Below, piece by piece: positions 1 to 10,608 of a DNA stretch of 64,000 nucleotides (within the stretch, counting starts at the first letter, position 1; each line of letters opens with the position of its first letter). The stretch spans positions 1-64,000 of the forward strand of contig WNNJ02000348.1 of NCBI GenBank assembly GCA_012934845.2, written 5' to 3'. The position numbers and the translations under genes were made by a program. The notes below the pieces were generated by a model. The model ran no database searches. It saw only the letters and a list, made by a program, of their open reading frames with translations, and had not been told where the DNA came from. The stretch is from Pomphorhynchus laevis. Its lineage: Eukaryota > Acanthocephala > Palaeacanthocephala > Echinorhynchida > Pomphorhynchidae.

Positions 1-169
1 ATATATATTAAAATATAATTATATATTTTATAATTATATTAATGTTTGGTTGGCATAGTATATTATTTACACTAGAGATACAAATGTCACAATGTTTTAA
101 TAGTTAAACACTGTGGCCCTTATTAAGTAAGTCTAGCTTGACATAGGTCAGTTAACTAACTTAACCGAA

Positions 170-385
170 ACGTTGCATTAAATAAACTATTTGTAAATCT
201 CGTTTTTATAATATTTGAATTAAATAACTGAATCGGTAAAATCCCTAATCGGTAAATATTTAATATATTTAATGATTTAATATTACAAGATTAAAATATA
301 TTGGAAAATTTTGGACTTTCGAAAATTATAAAAATATCTTATAATGGTTAAGCGTGAAACGACGTGCAAATCACCTTGCACTTGT
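170..385. repeat. Direct duplication, copy 1 (~220-230 bp)
   Basis: This stretch recurs at about 1795-2038 in the same orientation. Shared runs include AAATAAACTATTTGTA, AATATTTGAATTAAATAACTGA and the AT-rich block ending in AAGCGTGAAAC. Both copies are diverged by point changes and small indels. The pair brackets the MITE at 1275-1555, so this may be an old dispersed repeat or a segmental duplication. Confidence 0.7.
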
Positions 386-1140
386 TTCAATTACCATATA
401 GTTCATTCATATCGTACATGCAGGACTTTACTACTTAAGTAAAAATGTTTCTATTTTAAGTTTCTATTACTTATCTTTTATATATTGACTATGAAAGTTG
501 AAAGTTTAAAAAATGTCTCTTGTTTACTTATCGTTGCAACAAATAACTCAACTGAAATGATTTTTAATGAACGTTTAATCAAAATCGTGTCACAGAATTC
601 GATGTTATCTAATAGCTGTTTTTTAAACTAAAATTTGCAGTATTTTTTATTACTTTCCAGCTGAGTCGTAAGAAAATCGAATTTTACACTTTGATTTTGA
701 TCAGATAACAAGTTGTATAATGAATCGTACTCGACGATGACGTTGTTTACTCTAGTATTTAATATAATGATAAGTTCAAGTTGCCACTCTCAACTGCCTA
801 GTTTCATTTAATAGCAATTCAGTATCATCTGATGTATAATCACCAAATGTTTTCAATGCCATCAGTTTAGGCAGTGTTCTGTCAATTGTTAATTTCTAAA
901 TCGCTAGAGTTTAAATTTTTTATTCCGATTTCATTATGCGTGTGCAGTGCACCATCTATAGTGTGAAAGTGCCTAATATTTATGATTCGTCAAGCAGAAA
1001 TGACACTAATTTAGTGTCTAAAGCACTGAATTAGTTCCGATTAAATTTGAGGATAACCGAATTCCAAAAATATATACGGTGCTTAGCGATAATAAATCGG
1101 TACTAAGCGAATAGTATTATGTTATAGCCGTAAAATACAG

Positions 1141-1240
1141 GAGATTGTTTTTGGCAACGTTGCTATGTTGGGTCGAGTAATAGTAGCCCATACCTTAAAA
1201 CAACGCAGTTTCCTTATGATAGTCATTATTTATTTATTTT
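1141..1240 (+). repeat. Decayed copy of the structured repeat module
   Basis: Shares the run GCTATGTTGGGTCGAG with the better copies at 4766, 18550, 50016 and 50232, followed by an AATAG-like block and a downstream GCAG that could close the same stem. The flanks no longer match. It sits directly left of the foldback MITE. Confidence 0.5.
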
Positions 1241-1274
1241 AAAATGTTACCATTCCGCGCGAATTTTGTTAGTC

Positions 1275-1555
1275 ATTTTTTAGCCCGACGCGGAAGAGCG
1301 ACGAAAAACAATGCTAGATGCCGTTTCGCCATCACTATGACTCGTCAGTGGCAGTTCCCCCTCACTGCTAGATGCAGAGGAGGACTAGCGGACGGCTCTA
1401 TCAACGAATTATGATTCGTTGATTCGTTAATAGAGCCGTCTGCTAGTCCTTCTCTGCATCTAGCAGTGGGAGGGAACTGGCACTGACGAGTGATGTGATG
1501 GCGAAACGGCATCTAGCGTTGTTTTTCGTCGCTCTTCCGCGTCTGGCTAAAAATC
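1275..1555. mobile_element. Foldback MITE (~280 bp inverted repeat)
   Basis: Two arms of about 125 bp are inverted copies of each other: TTTTTAGCC..GACGCGGAAGAGCGACG at the left end and its complement GCTCTTCCGCGTCTGGCTAAAAA at the right end, meeting at a short centre near 1404-1425 (ACGAAT/ATTCGT). It is much richer in G+C than its surroundings, which fits a mobile insertion. No transposase is inside, so it would be non-autonomous. TCATTATTTATT occurs on both sides (near 1222 and 1554) but not exactly at the ends, so I do not claim it as the target-site duplication. The superfamily is unknown. Confidence 0.85.
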
Positions 1556-1794
1556 ATTATTTATTGTATTGTATGGCATATTATATTTTAACACTATAAT
1601 TATTGAATTATAATTTTGTTAATACTACTTTCGCGTGCCAGTGAATATGTTTAATAGTCATAGTATTTTATCCATATCAGTGATACAAATAGTTTATTTT
1701 ATACAACGTTTCAATCAAACATTGCGACCATTTTAAAGTTAATTAAACTAAGCTATTTCAAGCTTGGCGAAATTAAAAAGGATCACAATGTTCG

Positions 1795-2038
1795 ACCGAG
1801 ACACATTGTATAAAATAAACTATTTGTATATCTCAAGTTGATAATATTTGAATTAAATAACTGATAACAATATTATCTCCTAATAAACAAACTTTTTAAT
1901 CGATAAATATTTTTAATATATTTAATGATTTAATATTACAAGATTAAATTATATTGGAAAATGTTTTGGAAATGTTTTAAAACAATAAAAATATCTTGTG
2001 GTAGTAAAGCGTGAAACTACATGCAATTTACCTTGGGA
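1795..2038. repeat. Direct duplication, copy 2
   Basis: Partner of 170-385; see there. This copy contains an extra insertion after AAATAACTGA and ends at the same AAGCGTGAAACTACATG-like block. Confidence 0.7.
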
Positions 2039-2437
2039 GTGTAAAAGTACATGATAATTTTGGAGATAACTTTATTTAATAATTCAAATATTTTTAAGTA
2101 GAATTTTGAAATTCATTATCCAAATAATTAATTTATTTAAAATAAATCGATTTAATTTGTCTAAATCAAATTATCTATCAATTAATTTGATTAATCTAAA
2201 TCAAGTCGGATTTTCATAGACGAACTGAAACATTTTCAATACGACATTCCAAAATTTTCGATTATACCAATTATATAAATATAATTTTGAATTAATTGTT
2301 AAATTATTTCTTTTACTTTTAATCGTGATCATCAAAAATGCAAAAGCAAAGTAAATAGTAGAAACATCACAAGTGCTTAACATTCCCAATGTCAACAGTA
2401 AAAGCTACTAAAAAATTAATCAGTTTTTCTTTCTTCG

Positions 2438-2531
2438 TAAAAAGCAGCAAGAAATAACATTAAAGTTATGAAAGATTACGTTCTCATTGAATATAGCCTA
2501 TTGATGGCATATGATCCAGAAAGAAAAATAT
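2438..2531. repeat. 95-bp direct duplication, copy 1
   Basis: Runs from AAAAGCAGCAAGA through GATTACGTTCTCAT and CCTATTGATGGCATAT to AGAAAG. The same order of blocks recurs at 2802-2902, about 365 bp downstream, in the same orientation. Confidence 0.75.
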
Positions 2532-2801
2532 TTGTAAGATTCGGCAGAACGTGCAGTTACCCTTTTCAATAAATTGAAATCAGTGGTATTCAACGGAAAA
2601 GTTTCAACTACTAGTTGAAACCATTGAAATGTCTCTCAAAGGCGATTAAATTTTTCTCTTAGGAATGGTTCGCCGTAAAAATGAAATTTAGATTTGGATT
2701 TGATATATTTGATATCAAATATGATAATATTTGGTATAATATATATTTGATATGATAATATTATGATTTATTTAATATTACTAATCGAGACATTATTAAT
2801 A

Positions 2802-2902
2802 ATTAAAAGCAGCAAGAGATAAAATTAAAAGTAAAGTTGTAAAAGATTACGTTCTCATCGATGATATGCCTATTGATGGCATATCATTCAGAAGGAGGAA
2901 AA
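2802..2902. repeat. 95-bp direct duplication, copy 2
   Basis: Partner of 2438-2531, with small insertions. Nothing in it looks coding. Confidence 0.75.
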
Positions 2903-3177
2903 TAAAATTATATTAATAATTAACTTATTTAAAAAGTTAAATATTTAAATTAATATAGTGTAAACTAAAACAGTTAAAGCTACGGAAAATCTTTGAAATA
3001 ATGACCTCAACCATATATAAATTATATATTTATACATTTTATATTTTTAAAGACATTAAACTCTGTTTTACAATAGAGTTAGTCAATTTAACAACCAAAT
3101 ACCGCCACTTCTGTTTATTAAATTCAATTGCAAATACATTTAAAAGTTTGTTCTAAATATAAAATTATTTTAATCAC

Positions 3178-3362
3178 CTGTGTTTGGGTAAGACCAAGAG
3201 ATGCAGCAAGTTCTGCTCGTTCTGGTAATGCTAGATATTGCGTTCGTTGAAATCTTTTATTTAAAATCTGCAGTTGAGCGTTAGAATATATTGTTCTAGG
3301 TTTTCGAATTTTCTTGCCGTAGTAACCAGGCGCATTACCGATAGAATGCAATGTAAATGAAC
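3178..3362 (-). other. Dll: Dll exon B: N-terminal two thirds of the homeodomain
   Basis: Acceptor at 3363-3364 (AG), donor at 3176-3177 (GT). The length of 185 nt matches, from memory, the second exon of vertebrate Dlx genes. It covers homeodomain helices 1 and 2; helix 3 is missing from the window. Confidence 0.93.
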
Positions 3363-6300
3363 CTATAATGACAAAAATAAAGAAATTATGTCAAACAAAA
3401 AATCGATAATCAACAAAAAATCAATAAAAGTAAAAATAATACAATTCCGACATATAGTATTAATACCGAAAATATGTGTATTTGGATCCTCGTCAAGAAA
3501 AGGATTAAATTTAAATGTTAAAGTTATAGATTTTAAACATAGAAACCACTGAGAAAAACTCGAAATTGTTCAAATTAAACTCAAATAATTTTTATTCAGT
3601 AAATGAACAAATCAATCAACATAGTTTGATTCTTAAAGCAATACTAATATTGATGATAAAGAAGGTGTATATCTTGATATGAACATTAAATTAACATCAA
3701 TTAAAACTACTTTGAATTTATATCGTGAAGATTACATAAATTTACAAACATATTTTTGCATGAGCATTCATGCATACCATATAATATAATGGACTATAAT
3801 ATGAATAACGAACACCTGAGTGAGTCGCGGTAACGGTTTACACACCCATCAGTATATATAACGAGGCAGATTAAATAAGACGAAATTGAACTAATTTAAT
3901 TTACCTAGCCGGAGTAGGGTAAGGGGTAAAATTATTTACAAACAAATACTAAATCAAAACTATATATACAGATATGATATCTGTATGAATATACATATAT
4001 ACATATATTCAATATATCCAGATATTAAATATATGTTCCAATTTGTGTATGCAACAATAATTATTATCCAATAAATGAATAAATTTATTCAGGTAACCTT
4101 ATTCTATATAAAGCCAATATTAATGATTGAACGGTATATATCTAGATATGAACATTAAATTAACATTAACTAAAACTACTATTAATTTATATCGTAAATA
4201 TGACAGATTTATATTTACAAGAAACATATTTTTGCATTAGCATTCAGGTATACCATATAATATAAAATATATTACATTAAATAATGAAATTTTAAGAATT
4301 GCAACAATTTGTAACAATACTGGCTTTCTTCAAAATCTAAAACTTGAAAAAAATTATCCAGAAAGCCTCATTCTTAATAAAACCAATATTAATGAATAAA
4401 GAAGGTTTATATCTTGATATGAACATTAAATTAACATTAACTAAAACTTAATATTAATTTATATCGTAAAGATGACATATTTAAATTTACAAGAAACATA
4501 TTTTTGCATGAGCATTCATGCATACCATATAATATAAAATATAATACATTAAATAATGAAATTTTAAGAATTGCAACAATATGTAATGATATTGGCTTTC
4601 TTCAAAATCATTTAAATAATTTGATAGATACATATTTTAAACTAGGTTACTATAAAAATAACATCAAGCAGAAAATAGTAAAATATATAAATCAACAAAA
4701 TAATATAAAGAATAAATTTAAACTCTTAAGTAGCAAATTTTTATGGATGGATAATAAATAATAAACTTTGTATTAGAATAAGATACTAGATAGTTTTATT
4801 TGAGGAAATACATCATTAGCATGTATTTGGCCCCGCTGCTATGTTGGGTAGAGGAGTTAGGGGCCGAAACCTGATAGCATAGCAGTTCCTCCTTATGACC
4901 TCTAATTCTTATGAAGAATTAGATAAATCTAAATTATAAAAAGACATGAAAATTATGTTTCGATACATTGATGATATATGCGTTTTACACACTAATAATT
5001 TTTATTCAATTAGTGAGCACATTTATCCAGAAAGCCTTATTCTTAACAAAACCAATATTAATGATAAAGAAGGTGTATATCTAGATATGAACATTAAATT
5101 AACATTAACTAAAACTACTATTAATTTATATCGTAAAGATGACATATTTAAATTTACAAGAAACATATTTTTGCATGAGCATTCATGCATACCATATAAT
5201 ATAAAATATAATACATTAAATAATGAAATTTTAAGAATTGCAACAATATGTAAATAATATTACGATATTGGATTTCAAAAAATCATTTATTTTAAATTTC
5301 AATTTTTTTAACATTATATACTATTGCCATAGTATATAATGATATTGACTTTGCTCAAAATCATTTAAGTAATCTAATAGATACATATTTTAAGCTAGGT
5401 TACTATAAAAATAAAATCAAACAGAAAATAGTAAAATTTTTAAATCAGCAAAATAATAAATAATAAATTTACAAGAAACATATTTTTGCATGAACACTTA
5501 TGCATACCATATAATATAAAATATAATACATTAAATAGTGAAATTTTAAGAATTGCAATAATATGTAATGATATTGCCTTTCCCCAAAATCGTTTAAATA
5601 ATTCAATAGATACATATTTTAAATTATGCTATTATAAAAGTAAAATCAAACTTTAAATTGTAAAATATTTTAAACATCAAAATATTATTTAAACCTTTTA
5701 ACCTCGATGTGGCAAATTATATTTCACCATATTATATTAAATATAATACATAAAATAATGAAATTTGCAGAATTGCCATAATATATAATGATATTGACTT
5801 TGTTCAAAATCATTTAAATAATTTAATAGATACATATTTTAAATTATGTTATTATAAAAATAAAATAAAACAGAAAATAGCAAAATATATAAAACTATTA
5901 TAAAAATTAAAAAATTTATAAATTTTTTTTATAAATTATAAAAAAATCTTATAACAATTATTTATTTTATTATTTAATTATTAAATTTTGATTTGAGCAT
6001 TATTATGTTGTGTTTATTTTATAATTATATTAGATACGTAGACTCAGTTAGCTGAATTAACTATAAGTTATGCATTTATATTATTATTAATAATAATATA
6101 AAAAAGCAATTATTATCTAATTATTTAATTTTGATTGATTTTTTTTATTTATTTTTTAATTTATTTGTTTATTTAATACGTAGACTCCGTTAGCTTATTT
6201 GATTGTATATTTTTTAGATATTTTTTATTGCGCAGCAGTTGAATAAGACTATAATGTTCAAATATAAACAAATAATTTTGAAAATGATTAAAACAGTTTT

Positions 6301-6974
6301 TTTTATTTTATTTGAAAAGGAAAACTTCGTGTTTACTAAGGGAAATAACATATATTAACATATATTATATATAATAATATAATAATATATATTATTATCA
6401 ACTATTATTCTCAACAAATCGTTGAGTATAAAACGTTTGTACCGAATTCTCAATAAAATTTAGTGTTTAAAATGTTTTATTAAAATAACATTCTTAAAAT
6501 TTCAAATAAAATGTAACAATGAAATGACAAAATTTATAAAATTGGCCTGATGAAGGTTCGGTTAAGCAAATATTGAGGGTCTGAAATTTGATTACAAAAA
6601 AGCTATTTACCTTGATTATTGTACAGTGGGATTGGGGGCAGCGAATTAGAGTGATGAAACGATTGCAAGCTAATCGGATTTACCGCAGTATTATTAAAAT
6701 TATATGGATGTATACATTGATGACTGCCTGGGGAAAATGTCACATAAGGATCACAAAATCCGCTCGTGTTGTAACTCGGCGCTATGTTCTGCTGGTGAGC
6801 ACTACCAAGATATATGGCTGCCGAATTTGAAGAAACGTTAACATTTGGTTGCAAGTTATTTTGGTATATTTCATGTTTTCGAATTCCTAGTCTTTCCCTG
6901 GCTAAAATTGTCAGATTATGCTGACAAACTTGGTCATTATTCGACAATTTCGGTGATAGTCTTGTGTCATTCAT
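3178..6974 (-). CDS. Dll: Distal-less (Dll/Dlx) homeobox gene, first two coding exons, 3' part off window
   Basis: Homeodomain transcription factor of the Distal-less family, nuclear, which in bilaterians patterns appendages, head and nervous system. Exon A (6611-6974) encodes about 121 residues starting at ATG 6974, with an in-frame stop four codons upstream; it is rich in Asn, Ser, Pro and Tyr and ends in [17 protein letters not shown]. Exon B (3178-3362, 185 nt) carries [19 protein letters not shown]-like and [19 protein letters not shown], which is diagnostic of Dll/Dlx. Exon A ends on one base of a Gly codon (donor GTAAAT) and exon B opens with the other two (acceptor TATAG), so phases match. 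Exon B ends at TQTQ with donor GTGATT, the position of the conserved Dlx intron; helix 3 must lie beyond base 1. The 3.2-kb intron is full of retroelement debris. The family call is very safe; the true 5' end is not. Confidence 0.92.
3590..3815 (+). mobile_element. YIDD-type RT element, 3' ORF fragment
   Basis: Nucleotide-level copy of the segment seen better at 4946-5257: GATGATAAAGAAGGTGTATATCTTGA, then ATGAACATTAAATTAACA and TTTTTGCATGAGCATTCATG. It is decayed. It is the first of a run of six or seven pieces of this family inside the Dll intron. Confidence 0.7.
4070..4330 (+). mobile_element. YIDD-type RT element, 3' ORF fragment
   Basis: Same segment again (ATGAACATTAAATTAACA, ATCGTAAATATGACAG, GAAACATATTTTTGCAT and the ATTGCAACAATTTGTAA block). 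Decayed, with several breaks. Confidence 0.7.
4350..4765 (+). mobile_element. YIDD-type RT element, C-terminal ORF region
   Basis: An open stretch (4504-4761) encodes [20 protein letters not shown], then [20 protein letters not shown] and [10 protein letters not shown]. This order matches the thumb/connector part of a widespread metazoan RT family in which R-Y-I-D-D is followed by YP..L.LN.TN and a Y.S/N..LR.A..C block. Only the end of the ORF is present; no endonuclease is visible. The clade is uncertain: Penelope-like or a related non-LTR lineage is my best guess. Confidence 0.7.
4766..4920 (+). repeat. Structured repeat module (copy b)
   Basis: Lies directly 3' of the RT ORF. GGCCCC (4829-4834) can pair with GGGGCC (4860-4865), and CTGCTATG (4836-4843) with CATAGCAG (4878-4885). 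The order 1-2-1'-2' means the two stems would cross, as in an H-type pseudoknot. Other copies are at 18550, 19059, 23284 (minus), 50016 and 50232. It may be a 3'-UTR signal of the element. Confidence 0.7.
4930..5257 (+). mobile_element. YIDD-type RT element, catalytic-core fragment
   Basis: The open stretch 4946-5257 starts [14 protein letters not shown], where Y-I-D-D is the RT catalytic motif, then [16 protein letters not shown] and YLDMNIKL, a Lys/Arg-Asp-Asp turn (YRKDDIFKF) and [12 protein letters not shown]. The rest of the RT palm (fingers, motif A) is absent. It is the best-preserved catalytic piece of this family in the window. Confidence 0.75.
5258..5905 (+). mobile_element. Run of decayed RT-element 3' pieces
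   Basis: At least three partial repeats of the C-terminal ORF segment follow one another (blocks beginning TGATATTGACTTTGCTCAAAA, TTGCATGAACACTTATGCATA and AATGATATTGACTTTGTTCAA), each ending in an AAACAGAAAATAG-like run. They look like successive insertions or tandem rearrangement of the same 3' end. Confidence 0.65.
5940..6060 (+). repeat. T-rich 3' tail module of the RT element (copy 1)
   Basis: The block AATTATTAAATTTTGATTTGAGCATTATTATGTT..ATATTAGATACGTAGACTCAGTTAGCTGA recurs at 22447 (minus), 23089 (minus), 48660 and 50395, with fragments at 49190 and 50765. Where best preserved (50232-50578) it directly follows the structured module, so it is probably the end of the same element. A second, weaker copy follows at 6115-6206. 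Confidence 0.65.
6115..6206 (+). repeat. T-rich 3' tail module, partial copy
   Basis: Ends in TTAATACGTAGACTCCGTTAGCTTATTTGATTG, a variant of the family end ACGTAGACTCAGTTAGCTGA. Confidence 0.5.
6611..6974 (-). other. Dll: Dll exon A: N-terminal coding exon
   Basis: Reads [15 protein letters not shown] at the start and ends on phase 1 at 6611 before GTAAAT. The composition (Asn/Ser/Tyr/Pro, no folded domain) is normal for Dlx N-termini. Assignment to Dll rests on strand, distance, matching splice phase and the [16 protein letters not shown] stretch rather than on a conserved domain. Confidence 0.8.
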
Positions 6975-7920
6975 ATTCAATTTTCAGAACAAATTATAAC
7001 TACAATTTGTCTGATAAAATATCAAAGCTGAGTAGCAATTTTTTCAATTAAATCTGTAATCTCGTGCTGTTTTTCCTTCTTTTTTATTGTTAATTCCATA
7101 GAGTTGCCAAACGCCTGTAAGCAGCGAATCACAAGCCTGCAATTTACAGACAATTAAAATTTAAGCGATTTCTCCTAACTTCTCACACAGTTGCAATGAT
7201 ATAACAATGGGAATTATAGCACTGCAACGCTTTATATTTGAAACACACAGTAATGGATAAAGGATGAAATTTCATTGGCTGAGTTTTCTTTAAATTATTT
7301 CTTTCTTTAAACGTTACTCCATACTTTAAACATTAACTTATCTCCCTAATACAGAGAGAGATTATTTCCTGTGTAATACTGAGAAGATTTTTGTTTGTAT
7401 AAATACACTGTTTAAATTCTAAGTAATTTAATAAAAAAAAGTTTAAGAATTCATATTCTCATAGTCAATATTCACCAAGTTATTGAATTCTTTGAAAGTT
7501 AAACAGTTCGTATTTTAAAGTAATCAGTTTCTCCTCAAACAGTAAAAATAAGTGGATAAAATTTTAATTTTTCGTCATTTCAAATTATAATTTATTTGAT
7601 ATGTTGATATAAAGTGAATTTAGAAAAAGCTGTTTTGCAAATGTTTCGCTTATATAGTATTTTATAATTAAATTAATATAAGTATACTTTCTATTTTAAT
7701 AATTATATTTTTTAAATATGATGCCATTTTTCTTAATTCAAATGCATCTAAACTAAAAAGTCGCAAAATGAACAAAAAAACATCGTCAATGACGAATTTT
7801 TAATCAAATAAATACGTGAATTGTGTTCCTTGCTTTGAATGCATGCGGCGCTGTCAGGGTTTCATTCTTACAATGAATGCGGCGCTGTCATTCAGAACAT
7901 TCTTACAATGTTCTGATTAA
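6975..7920. other. 5' flank of the Dll-like gene
   Basis: AT-rich sequence upstream of the first Dll coding exon. No further exon, convincing promoter motif or repeat is seen until a small CAGAACATT/AATGTTCTG hairpin at about 7893-7915. Confidence 0.4.
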
Positions 7921-8195
7921 AGGAATCGGGAAGACACAAACAACATAAATTAATTATATGCTATTTCGACTTTTGAGTCTCATCAGTAGAGGCTGCTGCA
8001 TAACTGGATTGAAGTGTAGCACCCCTATACAGCTCAATAAGTCTTTATAGTAGAATCCATGTATTAAGAATTAACACAGGTGAGAGTATTCCTCACGAAT
8101 AACTAAGGAGCTTGGTGTATGGCCTCGATAAGAGTGCCTTTAAATCCTACTTGTTAGGTTTGGGCGAGTGAATTATTCGTAATTAATACTCTCAC
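7921..8195 (+). repeat. Unclassified dispersed repeat, forward copy of an inverted pair
   Basis: Contains AAGACACAAACAACATAA, TTTGAGTCTCATCAGTAGAGG, AACTGGATTGAAGTG.AGCACCC, CAGCTCAATAAGTCT and CTACTTGTTAGGTTTGGG. The same blocks occur in reverse orientation at 9374-9625. No ORF and no RNA-polymerase-III box that I trust. It could be the end of a larger element or a non-autonomous one. Confidence 0.75.
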
Positions 8196-8227
8196 TCGTG
8201 TTAATTCCATATAACATTATCTGGTGT

Positions 8228-8318
8228 AATCTGGTATTATGCGATTATTACCGACTTCCGCTTTATGTAAATGTTTATATTAATGATATTATTAGATTTT
8301 GAAGTTAGCCACAAATTT
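8228..8318. repeat. 95-bp direct repeat, copy 1
   Basis: TCTGGTATTATGCGATTATTACCGACTTCCGCTTTATGT and then ATATTAGATTTTGAAGTTAGCCACAAAT-like sequence; recurs at 8859-8955 in the same orientation, about 630 bp apart. Both copies lie between the inverted pair at 7921 and 9374. Confidence 0.8.
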
Positions 8319-8858
8319 TGATATTTTTTATAGTTAAAATTTGTTTTTCAGTTGCTCAGCGCATCAAAGTTTGAGCTGGATATCTTTTCATAAAATAATA
8401 TGCAATATTTTAAAAGAATGGCATGAAAATCAAAAGATGATGGTACCAAAAATAATAAAATCCGATGTTGGTGATACAACTGATCTGAAGGTAATTGTGT
8501 AATCTAATTATTTGTTGAAATTAAAGCCAGTTATTAAGATTTATTACTTGAAATGATAAGCAATCGTTTACATGTAATTTTTCTGAACATCAATATTATT
8601 AATTTTAAAGTTCAACGAAAAGATTTTATGAATATCAAAATTTTCGGCATCTACTGGCTATTTCATCGAATATGGATTACATTTGAAATATTCATACCTG
8701 TACAACTCGCATTACAGATCTAGAAAAAATTGATGTTTGCAGTTAAAAAATGTGTTGTAAAATTTTATTATATGGACAATTGTCTTAAATGCAAGCCCGC
8801 TTTCACAATACATAGTGAAATGTTAGTGAGTATATATCTACTTAAGGACATATAACTT

Positions 8859-8955
8859 AATCTGGTATTATGCGATTATTACCGACTTCCGCTTTATGTC
8901 ATTTATATATTCATGATATTAATAGATTTTGATTTCGAAGTTAGCCACAAATACA
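8859..8955. repeat. 95-bp direct repeat, copy 2
   Basis: Partner of 8228-8318, with a near-identical first 40 bases. The 540 bp between the copies is AT-rich and shows no coding signal. Confidence 0.8.
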
Positions 8956-9373
8956 CAAAATATGAATTAAAAAATATTGATAACTATAAATTTAAAAATA
9001 TAAATTTTCGAAATTGATTTATAATAATCCAATATTTAACATTGGTTAAGTTCGCTTTTGCAATACAGTAAAAGATGTTGTGCTGTATGAAAAAAGTTTT
9101 TCTTGGGAATAATATTTAAATTTGTCAATGAAAAAGAGAACTCTCCGATTCACGGTATATCTCTGTCGAATCATTCACATACATCATCAATTATGATTAA
9201 TTTTATATTTTTAATTATCGCTGTTCATCCCTCACTTTAAATACACTCCATTTTATTCCGTTTCGGAACGAGTTAGTGCATCTTTATTTCATTTTTGATC
9301 CGAATCCATAAGAAAAATGTTTCGTTTTGTTCATTACTTTCAACTTTTGACATCTATTTCTGAATATGAAACC

Positions 9374-9625
9374 AGGTATTCATCACTAATAATTCCCTCA
9401 CCCAAACCTAACAAGTAGGATTTAAAAGCACTATTATCGATGAATACTCTCACCAGTGTTTATTGCTAGTACATGGATTGTACTAGAGAGACTTATTGAG
9501 CTGTCTAGGGTGCTGCACTTCAATCCAGTTGTGCAGCAGTCCCCTACTGATGATACTCAAAAGTTGAAACAGCATAGAGTCAGCTTATGTTGTTTGTGTC
9601 TTTTCGATTACTTCATTCAGAATAG
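9374..9625 (-). repeat. Unclassified dispersed repeat, reverse copy of the inverted pair
   Basis: Reverse-complement match to 7921-8195 over about 250 bp, with many point differences. An 88-codon open frame across it on the plus strand is a by-product of the repeat, not a gene. Confidence 0.75.
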
Positions 9626-10608
9626 AAATAGGCGAGACATTAAGTCATTTGTAATTTTTTTTATTTCGGTGTCGTTTATTATGACTCTCGGAAAGTTTGA
9701 TAACTTAGGCACATATGTATAATATATGATGTATAATGTATATATAATTATATATGTATAATCTAAAATATATTGATAATATGATGTATTTTATTCATGA
9801 TACATTCTTAATATAGTGTGTCGTCTGGGTTTGAAACAGCTTAAAAGTAAACAGAAAATAAATGATTGCTGCTTTATTTTTTCAGTATTTTGAACAGAAA
9901 ATGGATGAGAGCAAATTATTTAAATAACGAGTAGAAATGTACAAAGCTGTCCCTATTTTGTATCACAAAATAGGAAGAAAAATATTTTGGAAATATTTCA
10001 AAATAATTTTAAATATTCTGTTCCAAATATAAATGTTAATTATCATTAATTATATATTAATGATTACAATTATAGTTATTTATTATATTATAAAAATTAT
10101 ATTATCATTAAATATTGTTTTTATATCTTTACGTATATATATTATTTACGTTATATGTAGATATTAGCTTGTTAGTTTAATAGTTTAAGGTGTATTTTTA
10201 TTTATTCCTAACTTTTCATTTTTTAATAAAAAACAAAGGATTTCTCACTATTTCTATAATAAATGATTTTGATTCTATTCTAAATTAAGATTTTAAAAGA
10301 GAATCACAATTCATTAGCCGATGCTAATTAAAAGAGCATAATGAGAAATAAAATGTGCAATTTATTCAATTAATTAACTAATTAATCTAATACAAATAAC
10401 CTAGCAAAACGAATTTAAATAAAATCCATCAGATATGTCTTTTAGTTTAAATATGTCTTTTAATCTTATACTAAAGTTGCATGAAAATTAGGTTGATTTA
10501 TCCATTCAATAGTATTATACGCAGTTTTCTTTTAAACGTACAAGTTTTAGTACACACATTTCCTTAAATGTATTAATTAATAATTAATACATTAATAATA
10601 CATTAATA
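9626..10608. other. AT-rich intergenic stretch
   Basis: About 1 kb of AT-rich sequence with short self-complementary runs (TATAT.., ATTAAT..). I see no gene or named repeat. Confidence 0.4.

Larger units (their letters stand above)
1..3177 (-). other. Intron of the Distal-less-like gene (window-edge part)
   Basis: Everything left of the homeobox exon lies in the intron that splits the homeodomain just before helix 3. I looked on the minus strand for the expected next exon (helix 3, beginning VKIWFQNRR) and did not see it, so the intron is at least 3.1 kb and the next exon should lie beyond base 1. It contains a 230-bp direct duplication, a foldback MITE, a decayed copy of the structured repeat module and a 95-bp direct duplication; the rest is AT-rich sequence with nothing recognisable. 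Confidence 0.7.

Noticed and set aside
9456-9722. 88-codon plus-strand frame
   Set aside because: Lies across the reverse copy of a dispersed repeat and has no recognisable domain.
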